Of a stretch of DNA of 14,484 nt, positions 7,368 through 13,388 are shown in pieces. The stretch covers positions 1 to 14,484 of the forward strand of contig JBGCFB010000164.1 of NCBI GenBank assembly GCA_045106685.1, given 5' to 3'. The DNA comes from JAUIGE01 sp045106685. GTDB taxonomy: Bacteria > Bacteroidota > Bacteroidia > J057. The notes under the pieces were generated by a model. That model saw only the letters and a program-made list of their open reading frames with translations. It was not told the origin of the DNA and searched no databases. The translations under genes and the position numbers were made by a program. Positions within the stretch are counted from its first letter, which is position 1. Each line of letters opens with the position of its first letter.

Positions 7368-8060
7368 ATGAATCGCATTGTTTTAATACTCGTCGCTGTT
7401 GCCTTATTGGCTGTTTCATGTAGCCAGCAACTCGGAGAAGAAAGATCTATCAGAGGTACAGTCAAATCAGCTGCTACCGGGGCAGTCCTGCAGGATATGT
7501 ATTTGACTTTTCTGCATAGCAATGGAAAGAATTTTCCTAATGAGCGCATTGTAGCGCTGGATCAGCTCACTGAAGCTACAGGGGAGTATTTCTTCACATT
7601 TGAGCCTTTCAAGATCAAATCTGCAACGGACGTGCGCATTGCTGCCAATGCTGCCGTTCAGAATGAATACGCTGGAGGTTTCTTTTTCTTTCGCTTGCCT
7701 TTAGGAACGATCACCGTTCCGTTGCAGACGGTCGTTGATCAGCCTTCAGATGAGCCCTTGGAAAACCAGGATATTCTTGTGTCTCCTTTTGGACGCTTAA
7801 TTTTGGAATTGGATCTTCCTTTTCCTGCCTCTCCGGCCTTCCAAGCTAGTATTCGCATTTCGAATGACAACTTTACGCACAGTATTGATCTTCAGGATCA
7901 AGATCTCAGACGCCGCTTTGAGTTTCCTGTTCCCTTAGACGAACGTTTCAACATCGACGTCATCGGTACTGCTTCGGGCACACCTGTGAGCGCTAGTGAT
8001 ACGTTGCGTGTACAATCCAGTAATACCAGCAGGGAGTTTACGTCAAAGTTGGAAGAGTAG
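7368..8060 (+). CDS. Lipoprotein, beta-sandwich type, function unknown
   Basis: 230 aa. Residues 1-17 are a lipoprotein signal (MNRIVLILVAVALLAVSC) with C18 as the lipidated residue after L-A-V-S. After the Cys comes 'IRGTVKSAATGAVLQDMYLTFL', the start of a carboxypeptidase-regulatory-like or related Ig-like beta-sandwich. Later strands include 'GEYFFTFEPFKIKSATDVRIAA', and near the end 'PLDERFNIDVIGTASGTPVSASDTL'. No catalytic residues are evident. It would sit in the inner or outer membrane; the +2 residues (SQQLGEE) do not settle which. It lies between two oxidoreductase genes on the same strand, but nothing in it suggests a role in their pathway. Confidence 0.85.
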   Translation: MNRIVLILVAVALLAVSCSQQLGEERSIRGTVKSAATGAVLQDMYLTFLHSNGKNFPNERIVALDQLTEATGEYFFTFEPFKIKSATDVRIAANAAVQNEYAGGFFFFRLPLGTITVPLQTVVDQPSDEPLENQDILVSPFGRLILELDLPFPASPAFQASIRISNDNFTHSIDLQDQDLRRRFEFPVPLDERFNIDVIGTASGTPVSASDTLRVQSSNTSREFTSKLEE

Positions 8061-8091
8061 AGAAAAAGCATGCCTTTTCTCTACTAGCTTC
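8052..8091 (+). terminator. Hairpin overlapping the lipoprotein stop codon
   Basis: AGTAGAGAAAA (8056-8066) pairs perfectly with TTTTCTCTACT (8075-8085) around an 8-nt loop containing GCATGC. GAAG (8052-8055) can extend the stem with CTTC (8088-8091) across a 2-nt bulge. The TAG stop (8058-8060) lies inside the left arm. No T-run follows, so intrinsic termination is uncertain; mRNA 3'-end protection is an alternative. The right flank includes TAGCTTC (8085-8091), a heptad of the same kind as at 7277-7297. Confidence 0.6.
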
Positions 8092-8148
8092 TGGCCCGAA
8101 AAAGGACGTGCTACGAAACTTGAATAGAATAACGGGATATACTTTTAA

Positions 8149-8202
8149 GCCAACAGCCAACAGCCAACAGCCAACAGCCAACAGCCAACAGCCAACAGCC
8201 AA
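8149..8202. repeat. Tandem heptamer (GCCAACA)x7 just upstream of the aldehyde dehydrogenase ATG
   Basis: Seven perfect copies of GCCAACA (8149-8197) plus GCCAA (8198-8202), followed by an A-run and the ATG at 8211. There are no spacers, so it is not a CRISPR array. On the minus strand the unit reads TGGCTGT, matching the heptad pattern at 7277-7354. It occupies the ribosome-entry region, so copy-number changes would alter leader length directly before the start codon. Confidence 0.95.
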
Positions 8203-8210
8203 AAAAAATC

Positions 8211-9611
8211 ATGCAAATCACAGACACATTCACAATAGAGGAAGCTCAGGCTTTGCTTGCTCAGAAGAAGGCTTATTTCTTTTCAGGTGAAACGCGCTCT
8301 GTTGGTTTTCGTCGTAAAAAGCTGAAAGCGCTCAAGGAAGTAATAAAGCGCCGTGAGCAGGAAGTCTTTGATGCGATATATGCTGATTTTAAAAAGCCGG
8401 TTTTTGAAACCTTAGGAACCGAAGTGGCTTACGTCATTGCTGAGATCGATCAAGCGATCAAGCATCTGAATGACTGGGCGAAGCCGCGTTCCCTAAATGC
8501 TACCTTACTCAATTTTCCTGCGCGTGAATATGTGCAGCCTGAACCCTTTGGCGTTAGCCTGATTATTGCGCCTTGGAACTACCCGTTTCAGCTTGTTTTT
8601 GCTCCTTTGGTCGCGGCCATTGCCGCAGGGAATTGCGCTGTAGTTAAGCCTTCTGAACTCACCGTTCAAACCTCCTTGTTGATGGAGTCAATAATTGCGG
8701 AAGTATTTGATCCAGAGTATGTTAGTGTCGTTCAGGGAGCTGTCCAAACTTCGACCAATCTCCTCACTCAGCCCTGGGATCATCTCTTCTTTACTGGAAG
8801 TGTTCCCGTCGGTAAAATTATTATGAAAGCTGCAGCGGAGCACCTTATTCCGGTTGTTCTTGAGTTGGGAGGAAAGAGCCCTTGTATTATTGATAAAACA
8901 GCAGATCTTAAGATTGCAGCTCACCGAATAATGTGGGGGAAATTTCTCAACGCAGGGCAATCGTGTGTTGCTCCAGACTACCTACTCGTGCATGAAGATA
9001 TCAAGCAAGCACTCCTTGAAAAGATGCAGCTTGTTTTGACAAAATTTTATAGCAATACCCCAGCAGAAAGCCCCGACTTTGCCCGTATCATTTCGGACAG
9101 GCATTTTGATCGTTTAGTGAGCTTTTTAGATGATGGGAAAATAGTTGTCGGTGGAGAGCATGACAAAGCCAGTCGCTTTATCGCTCCTACCATATTGGAC
9201 GATGTCCAATGGGATGATGCCGTCATGCAGGATGAGATTTTCGGCCCGGTGTTGCCCGTGTTAACCTTCACCGATCTGGATGAAGCGATACGCACTGTAA
9301 ACGCTCGTCCCAAGCCTTTGGCTCTGTACATTTTTTCTGAGAAGCATCGCATCCAAAACAAAGTCCTCGCCGAGACCTCATCGGGAGGCAGCTGCGTGAA
9401 CGACACTGTTTCCCATATGGCGAATCCCGACATGCCCTTCGGAGGCGTAGGCACGAGCGGCCTCGGCTCCTATCATGGCAAAGCAGGCTTTGATGCCTTC
9501 TCCAACCTCAAGGCCGTCACACGCCGAGGCTCTTGGCTCGACATTCCCTTGCGATACCCGCCTTATGCGGGCAAGCTTGGCTGGATTCGTGCCGCGTTTA
9601 AGATTAGCTAG
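8211..9611 (+). CDS. Aldehyde dehydrogenase, class 3 (fatty aldehyde dehydrogenase-like)
   Basis: 466 aa, the ~450-490 aa size of ALDH3-type enzymes, shorter than classical ~500 aa ALDHs. It oxidises aldehydes to carboxylates with NAD(P)+. Seen: 'IIAPWNYPFQL' (118-128) with the oxyanion Asn N123, 'VVKPSEL' (144-150) with cofactor Lys K146, 'FFTGS' (193-197), 'LELGGKSP' (217-224) with general base E218, 'NAGQSCVAPDY' (247-257) with the catalytic Cys C252, and 'DEIFGPVLPV' further on. The C-terminal part ('HMANPDMPFGGVGTSGLGSYHGKAGFDAFSN') is typical of class 3. Substrate is inferred only; medium/long-chain aldehydes are common for the class. It starts 9 nt after the GCCAACA array, and its stop TAG lies in GATTAGCTAG, the first trace of the octamer repeat that follows. 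Confidence 0.95.
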   Translation: MQITDTFTIEEAQALLAQKKAYFFSGETRSVGFRRKKLKALKEVIKRREQEVFDAIYADFKKPVFETLGTEVAYVIAEIDQAIKHLNDWAKPRSLNATLLNFPAREYVQPEPFGVSLIIAPWNYPFQLVFAPLVAAIAAGNCAVVKPSELTVQTSLLMESIIAEVFDPEYVSVVQGAVQTSTNLLTQPWDHLFFTGSVPVGKIIMKAAAEHLIPVVLELGGKSPCIIDKTADLKIAAHRIMWGKFLNAGQSCVAPDYLLVHEDIKQALLEKMQLVLTKFYSNTPAESPDFARIISDRHFDRLVSFLDDGKIVVGGEHDKASRFIAPTILDDVQWDDAVMQDEIFGPVLPVLTFTDLDEAIRTVNARPKPLALYIFSEKHRIQNKVLAETSSGGSCVNDTVSHMANPDMPFGGVGTSGLGSYHGKAGFDAFSNLKAVTRRGSWLDIPLRYPPYAGKLGWIRAAFKIS

Positions 9612-9773
9612 GGGGCGATTAGCTGATTTGATAATGGAAATCGATTAGCTGATTTGATTATGAGCTGATTTGATAATTATCGTAACATCTACAACAAGTC
9701 ACGTATTTCATCAGCTAATCAGCTAATCAGCTAATCAGCTAATCAGCTAATCAGCTAATCAGCTAATCAGCTA
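9602..9773. repeat. Octamer repeat region between convergent genes
   Basis: On the right are seven perfect copies of TCAGCTAA (9711-9766) plus TCAGCTA (9767-9773). On the left are words in the opposite sense: GATTAGCTGATTTGAT twice, identically (9617-9632, 9643-9658), and AGCTGATTTGAT (9663-9674). The two sides are complementary and can fold across a ~35-nt unique loop. The array supplies the stop codon of the glycosyltransferase (TAG, 9773-9771), and a GATTAGCT word at its left edge abuts the aldehyde dehydrogenase stop (9609-9611). It may be a two-way transcription barrier. Confidence 0.9.
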
Positions 9774-10946
9774 CCCGCGCTTCGCGCGTTCCCACAGCAC
9801 CGACTGGCGGCCTGAGAGATAGCGGAAGAATCCGCGATACATCGCGTAGTTCATTACACAGAAGTAGTAAGGCACAAAGAAGGCTTTTATCTTCATTTGC
9901 TTCTTTTCGAGTATCCAGCCGAGTGCTGCGGATGCATAAAATGCGATCTGAAGAATCATCAGCCCTTGCCAAAAAGGCACTCCCGTGCTCGCTAGCGCGA
10001 TATTTGCCAAAAACATCAACAGCAAACTCAATGGAGCAACCGTCCAGCGCATTACGCGGTGGCTGATGTACTGGAAGCTCATCCAGCCATAGCGAAGTGG
10101 GTTCATCAGTGCACGGAGGCGCACAAAGGCCTGGATGCCTCCTGCGGCGATACGGACTTTACGCTTGAGTTCTTCCTTTACGGAGGCACTTGGACCTTCC
10201 ATTGCAAATGCTTCAGGCTCATAGGCTACCCGGTAACCCGCCTGGGTGATTTTCATAGTGGTATAAAAATCTTCAATCAGGGTGTCGGAAGGTACAGAAG
10301 GGTGAATGTCGGTGCGTACAGCGAAGAGTTCGCCCGCTGCGCCTACGACTGTATTGAATTCGCTGTCCCATCGCTTAATGGTCGATTCATACTTCCAGTA
10401 GATGCCTTCTCCCGCGCCATTGGCGGCGGCCTTCTCATCCGTCATGATGCGCTTTTCTCCCGAAACACCTCCGACATTATCATCAGCAAAGTGACGCACG
10501 ATATTGCGCACAGCCTCACGATTCAGAAGTGTATTAGCATCAGTGAAAATAACAACTGGACTATCGACTTGAGGAAGGGCACGTTGAACAGCTGCGATCT
10601 TGCCAGCGCGCTCAGGTTTATGCATAAGCTCAACCTGCGAAAATCCTTTTACCAGACGAGGTGTCGCGTCATCGGAGCCATCTGTAACAAAAAGCAGACG
10701 AAGCTTGTCTTTAGGATAATCCAGTTGGAGCGAGTTCTCGATTTTTTCTTCTATAAAATCTTCCTCGTTATATGCTGCTACCAAAAGGGTAACATCAGGC
10801 TCATAACTAGGGTTGAAAGCTTGGCGAGCTTTCCCAAAAAGGCGTTTTATCCTGATTAATGCGAATAGAACCAAAGGGTAGCCGACATAGGTATATACCA
10901 CGCATGCGAGTGCTATCCAGAAGATCAAGGTCCAAGTTGTATGCAT
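9771..10946 (-). CDS. Membrane glycosyltransferase, family 2 (polysaccharide synthase-like)
   Basis: 391 aa. One N-terminal membrane helix (about residues 5-33) precedes a cytosolic GT-A domain: 'VTLLVAAYNEEDFIEEKI' (52-69), 'FVTDGSDDAT' (86-95), 'FTDANT' (134-139, the DxD-like metal site with D136), 'GAAGELFAVR' (203-211) and 'IEDFYTTMKITQAGY' (224-238) with the catalytic-base E225-D226. 'RKVRIAAGG' (262-270) stands where processive synthases carry Q-x-x-R-W. About three more membrane helices follow (near 300-320, 325-345, 352-372). This resembles poly-N-acetylglucosamine or hyaluronan synthase-like proteins that build cell-surface or exopolysaccharide. With no other polysaccharide genes nearby the sugar cannot be named, and the altered Q-x-x-R-W leaves processivity open. 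Confidence 0.92.
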   Translation of the reverse strand: MHTTWTLIFWIALACVVYTYVGYPLVLFALIRIKRLFGKARQAFNPSYEPDVTLLVAAYNEEDFIEEKIENSLQLDYPKDKLRLLFVTDGSDDATPRLVKGFSQVELMHKPERAGKIAAVQRALPQVDSPVVIFTDANTLLNREAVRNIVRHFADDNVGGVSGEKRIMTDEKAAANGAGEGIYWKYESTIKRWDSEFNTVVGAAGELFAVRTDIHPSVPSDTLIEDFYTTMKITQAGYRVAYEPEAFAMEGPSASVKEELKRKVRIAAGGIQAFVRLRALMNPLRYGWMSFQYISHRVMRWTVAPLSLLLMFLANIALASTGVPFWQGLMILQIAFYASAALGWILEKKQMKIKAFFVPYYFCVMNYAMYRGFFRYLSGRQSVLWERAKRG

Positions 10947-11089
10947 ATATTTGTTACAATGTTTGGGTTCAGTTTACAAAAAGCGTGCAGAACTATTGCT
11001 TTTTTACTTCTTTTGCGCCAAATTTTGCACAAATTCTTGATACCTCAAGGGTAAATCGTCAATTTTATCATCGTTTCCCCCTTTATGTC

Positions 11090-11467
11090 ATGAGCAACAA
11101 GCTACAAATACTGGTTACAAACATCGATCCTTCAACTTCTGAAGAGGAACTCGATGCCCTGTTTGCCGATTTCGGCGAAGTAGAAGAAACATATCTTCAC
11201 GATGAACCTGTCATCGGAGACCGCAGCTATGCAGCTATCATCACGATGGTAGATGAAGATGAAGCGCAAGAAGCTTTTCAAGAAATGAAAGGTGAATGGC
11301 TTGACGGGCGTCAGATTAACATTGCCTGGTTCAACGGCGAAAAAGATGAAAACCTATTTCCTGAACCTGATGAAGCTTCGGATGATGGGGAAGAGGAGAT
11401 CACCGATGATGTAGTCGCAGAAGAAGAGGACGACGAAGAAGAAGAGGATTGGAAGTATAAGAAGTAA
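11090..11467 (+). CDS. RRM-type RNA-binding protein with acidic C-terminal tail
   Basis: 125 aa from the ATG at 11090; upstream in-frame codons reach back into the divergent glycosyltransferase and are not credible. Residues 4-82 form one RRM: RNP2 'ILVTNI' (7-12), helix 1 'SEEELDALFADFGEVEETYL' (17-36), RNP1-like 'DRSYAAIITM' (44-53), helix 2 'DEAQEAFQEMKG' (57-68) and a last strand 'RQINIAWF' (74-81). Small single-RRM proteins are common in Bacteroidota and bind RNA in the cytosol. Two usual RNA-contact aromatics are missing (L8 in RNP2, A49 in RNP1; Y47 is kept). Residues about 91-120 are almost all Asp/Glu, unlike the Gly/Arg tails often seen. The start codon overlaps a two-codon frame (ATG TCA TGA from 11084). 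Confidence 0.9.
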   Translation: MSNKLQILVTNIDPSTSEEELDALFADFGEVEETYLHDEPVIGDRSYAAIITMVDEDEAQEAFQEMKGEWLDGRQINIAWFNGEKDENLFPEPDEASDDGEEEITDDVVAEEEDDEEEEDWKYKK

Positions 11468-11566
11468 GGACGTTTGTTTTTGCTAAATCGCCTTGCTTTG
11501 AAGGCTGGACGAGTACATGGCAATGCTGTGGCTTAATAGCAGTTATTGTGTTTTAGCACAGAAAAA

Positions 11567-11977
11567 ATGACCGAAAAGCAACATTACATATTCTTTCTGA
11601 TTCTTTTGGTTGGTTGTGTTCTTTTGACTTTAACACTTGATCCACCGACAAGGAATTACATTCCTATTGTTTGGGTATTTTTAGGATTTGGACTTCACGG
11701 ATTTTGGTTTTGGAACACTTGGGTGAAATTGAGCAAAAAACTAATAAATGAACATAAGTCAGACTTGAACAAATTGAATATTAGATATCGCGACAGACAA
11801 TTCTATAAGACAGTATTTATGTTCGATCTTTTTCATGAAAGACAAAAAATTGAAACGATATCAGACGACATAATTACAAGACTATCATATTTCCGAACAT
11901 ACTTACTACTGACTTTAATTGCATTTCCAATGGTTGCAGTTCTCGGAGTGTTAACAGTTCTGATGACTTGGAAATAA
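11567..11977 (+). CDS. Small membrane protein, function unknown
   Basis: 136 aa from the ATG at 11567. A TTG seven codons upstream is open, but adds an unhelpful 'MCFSTEK'. Two hydrophobic segments lie near residues 7-26 ('YIFFLILLVGCVLLTLTL') and 31-51 ('YIPIVWVFLGFGLHGFWFW'). A charged loop follows ('KLSKKLINEHKSDLNKLNIRYRDRQFYK'), then a third segment near 108-134 ('RTYLLLTLIAFPMVAVLGVLTVLM'). A three-helix inner-membrane protein with a cytosolic middle is likely. I do not recognise the family. The gene is visibly richer in A and T than the RRM gene before it, has no clear promoter, and is followed within 20 nt by a dispersed element and an IS remnant, so it may be acquired DNA. Confidence 0.8.
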   Translation: MTEKQHYIFFLILLVGCVLLTLTLDPPTRNYIPIVWVFLGFGLHGFWFWNTWVKLSKKLINEHKSDLNKLNIRYRDRQFYKTVFMFDLFHERQKIETISDDIITRLSYFRTYLLLTLIAFPMVAVLGVLTVLMTWK

Positions 11978-11987
11978 TAGAAAACGT

Positions 11988-12075
11988 GCCATAACAAAAC
12001 CTATGCGAAATGGGGGTCTTTTTCCGCTAGCCAGGTTTCGGATTTCCGACAGTGGGGATGGAATGTGTGCATCCC
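11988..12075 (+). repeat. Dispersed intergenic element, copy 2, with hairpin
   Basis: GCCATAACAAAACCTATG onwards to 12045 aligns with 5181-5227 (shared core TTTCCGCTA-CCA). Downstream GGATTTCCGACAGTGG leads into GGGATG (12055-12060) paired with CATCCC (12070-12075). It begins 10 nt after the stop of the membrane protein gene. The general layout, CTATG-CGAAATGGGGG then CCGCTAGCC then GGATTTCCG, resembles a repeat I recall from the ends of isolated accessory genes in Bacteroidota. Confidence 0.5.
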
Positions 12076-12081
12076 TGCTTG

Positions 12082-12231
12082 CTATGTTGGATGGACTTTT
12101 TTCAGCTTTTCGTTCTTTTTCCAACGCCAGAAATAGTCATAAATCGTCTTCCATGGAACCACTTCTTGATGAGGAAAATAGCGCCATTGGCAGCCAGTAT
12201 GCAGTAAGTAAAAAATCGCATTTAGGATAAA
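12082..12231 (-). pseudogene. Fragment of an IS5-type (DUF4096-like) transposase
   Basis: On the minus strand, between stops at 12234-12232 and 12084-12082, a 49-codon frame has no start codon and reads FILNAIFYLLHTGCQWRYFP, then HQEVVPWKTIYDYFWRWKKN and EKLKKVHPT. This is the N-terminal DNA-binding/insertion-element domain of IS5-family (IS402/IS1031-like) transposases, where '(I/A)LNAI.Y.LRTGCQWR.LP.....W.T.Y..F..W' is the signature. It is broken at both ends: the usual first ~35 residues are absent and the catalytic DDE domain is missing. No terminal inverted repeats are recognisable. It is a decayed insertion sequence. Confidence 0.8.
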
Positions 12232-12238
12232 TTAAAAA

Positions 12239-12269
12239 TTGCATGCCCATGTGAAATCGCTTATTTTTG
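12239..12269 (+). promoter_or_regulatory. Candidate Bacteroidota promoter for the lipoprotein at 12342
   Basis: TATTTTTG (12262-12269) matches the -7 box TAnnTTTG, and TTG (12239-12241) lies 20 nt upstream, within the usual spacing for the -33 element. Transcription would start near 12275, giving a ~65-nt leader. The -33 box lies immediately beside the IS fragment (ends 12231), so the insertion may have supplied or disrupted upstream control. Confidence 0.6.
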
Positions 12270-12341
12270 TCAAAGTATTGTAAGAATAGATGGTGATATA
12301 CCCATAACAAATTATCCTTTTCACTAAAAAAAAATCTAACC

Positions 12342-12902
12342 ATGAAAAACTCATTTTTAATTTATCTTATCCTTGGCCTCATGATCACAGCTTGCGCCAA
12401 TGATGATACCCCGGACCCGGGAGACCCGACTCCAGGCGATTATTATTACAACCTGACCTATGACGGGACCACGTATAACTATGACTCAGATATCTATCAG
12501 GCGGGACACCTTTTCGGGTTTGAATACTTTGGCGGTTGGGTGCCTGAAGCTGGTTTATTTGGAAACTCAATCGCTATTAAATTTATTTTCCCTGACGAAG
12601 TCAAAAATATTGACCTCAACGATGTGTTAGTAGGGAAAAGAATTTATTTCGACGATATCCCTCCTTTTGCTGAGATAACCCACAACTTTGGAGCAGAAGT
12701 CAGATTTGGAGGATGGGGGCTCGATAGTACCTACTTTGCCGAAGTGACAGAAGTCAAATTCCTGCGTACGGAGGAAGGATTTGCAGCAGCTGATGTTTAC
12801 AGTGTCAAAGGTTCCTTCAGGACACAAATCGAAAACGCTCAAGGTGATTATGTCGATGCCATTGGAGACTTTTTCTTGCAGTGCTCACATTCCATTGACT
12901 AG
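12342..12902 (+). CDS. Probable surface-exposed lipoprotein, function unknown
   Basis: 186 aa. Residues 1-17 are a lipoprotein signal (MKNSFLIYLILGLMITAC) with C18 lipidated. The residues after it, 'ANDDTPDPGDPTPGD', put an acidic patch at +3/+4, like the lipoprotein export signal that sends Bacteroidota lipoproteins to the outer face of the outer membrane, followed by a Pro/Asp/Gly linker. The mature part is rich in aromatic and Gly residues ('YYYNLTYDGTTYNYDSD', 'LFGFEYFGGWVPEAGLFGN', 'FGAEVRFGGWGLDSTY') and is predicted all-beta, ending 'DAIGDFFLQCSHSID'. I do not recognise a domain. It has its own candidate promoter (12239-12269) and terminator (12996-13031), so it is likely a single-gene unit. 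Confidence 0.85.
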   Translation: MKNSFLIYLILGLMITACANDDTPDPGDPTPGDYYYNLTYDGTTYNYDSDIYQAGHLFGFEYFGGWVPEAGLFGNSIAIKFIFPDEVKNIDLNDVLVGKRIYFDDIPPFAEITHNFGAEVRFGGWGLDSTYFAEVTEVKFLRTEEGFAAADVYSVKGSFRTQIENAQGDYVDAIGDFFLQCSHSID

Positions 12903-12995
12903 GTAAAGAATCAAGAAATAGCTTCGTGCTGGCTTTGTTTATTTTCTCTTCTTTACTAGGACATGCGGAATGAACATAGAAAACGGTTCGAAGGA

Positions 12996-13031
12996 TCTCC
13001 CAAGCCAAGTATAGGTTTGGGAGATTTTTTT
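12996..13031 (+). terminator. Rho-independent terminator of the 12342 lipoprotein gene
   Basis: TCTCCCAAGCC (12996-13006) pairs with GGTTTGGGAGA (13014-13024), ten of eleven positions Watson-Crick and one G-T, around a 7-nt loop. Seven T residues follow directly (13025-13031). It lies ~95 nt after the stop codon at 12902. Classical stem plus T-tract. Confidence 0.9.
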
Positions 13032-13188
13032 AGCCTGAATTTTTGTAAAAAGGGGAATTCCTGCACTTTTGGTAATTGAAGTTGTCTAACGAAACCCAAA
13101 AGGCTAAAAGGTTGTCATATCGAGTATTAATACGGGCTAACGCCTGCAATATGTATTTTGATGACAAATACGTTCTTTCTATTGTTTC

Positions 13189-13315
13189 CGCCTTGGCGAA
13201 AAAGCTCCAGAGGAGCGACACATTCAGAGGACCGCTCCTCCGGAGCGGAAACACCGATGAGATTCATCGGCTACCGACCAAATGCTCCTCCGGAGCATTG
13301 TTGCCTTTGGCAACA
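13189..13315. repeat. Cluster of six consecutive short hairpins
   Basis: CGCC/GGCG with a 2-nt loop (13189-13198); GCTCC-aga-GGAGC (13204-13216); CCGCTCC-tcc-GGAGCGG (13232-13248); CCGATGA-gat-TCATCGG (13254-13270); AATGCTCC-tcc-GGAGCATT (13281-13299); TGTTGCC-ttt-GGCAACA (13299-13315). All stems are perfect and five have 3-nt loops. The GCTCC...GGAGC cores resemble REP-like elements scattered in Bacteroidota/Chlorobi genomes; that likeness is from memory. Confidence 0.85.
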
Positions 13316-13388
13316 GCAAGTAACAAACGTTGTGTATTTACCTTGAAGTCAACGTGTTCCAAAAACTTGTCATAAGCAGCCGCAAAGC

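Noticed and set aside
8149..8202. CRISPR array
   Set aside because: Units are 7 bp, contiguous and without spacers; it is a simple tandem repeat.
6087..9611. Complete beta-oxidation operon
   Set aside because: Only an acyl-CoA dehydrogenase and an aldehyde dehydrogenase are present; no hydratase, thiolase or ligase is in the window.
9711..9773. CRISPR array or origin iterons
   Set aside because: Eight-base contiguous units without spacers, located between convergent genes, with no replication gene or DnaA-box cluster nearby.
10059..10859. 266-codon plus-strand open frame
   Set aside because: It is antisense to the well-supported glycosyltransferase and its translation has no recognisable domain.
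11542..11995. Confident integron cassette call
   Set aside because: Core-site matches are imperfect and no paired attC arms or integrase are visible; kept only as a weak finding.
12003..12230. 75-codon plus-strand frame
   Set aside because: It is antisense to the transposase fragment and to the dispersed element; the minus-strand frame gives the meaningful protein.
13030..13375. Short frames on both strands (74 and 99 codons)
   Set aside because: They run through the hairpin cluster and have composition dictated by palindromes.
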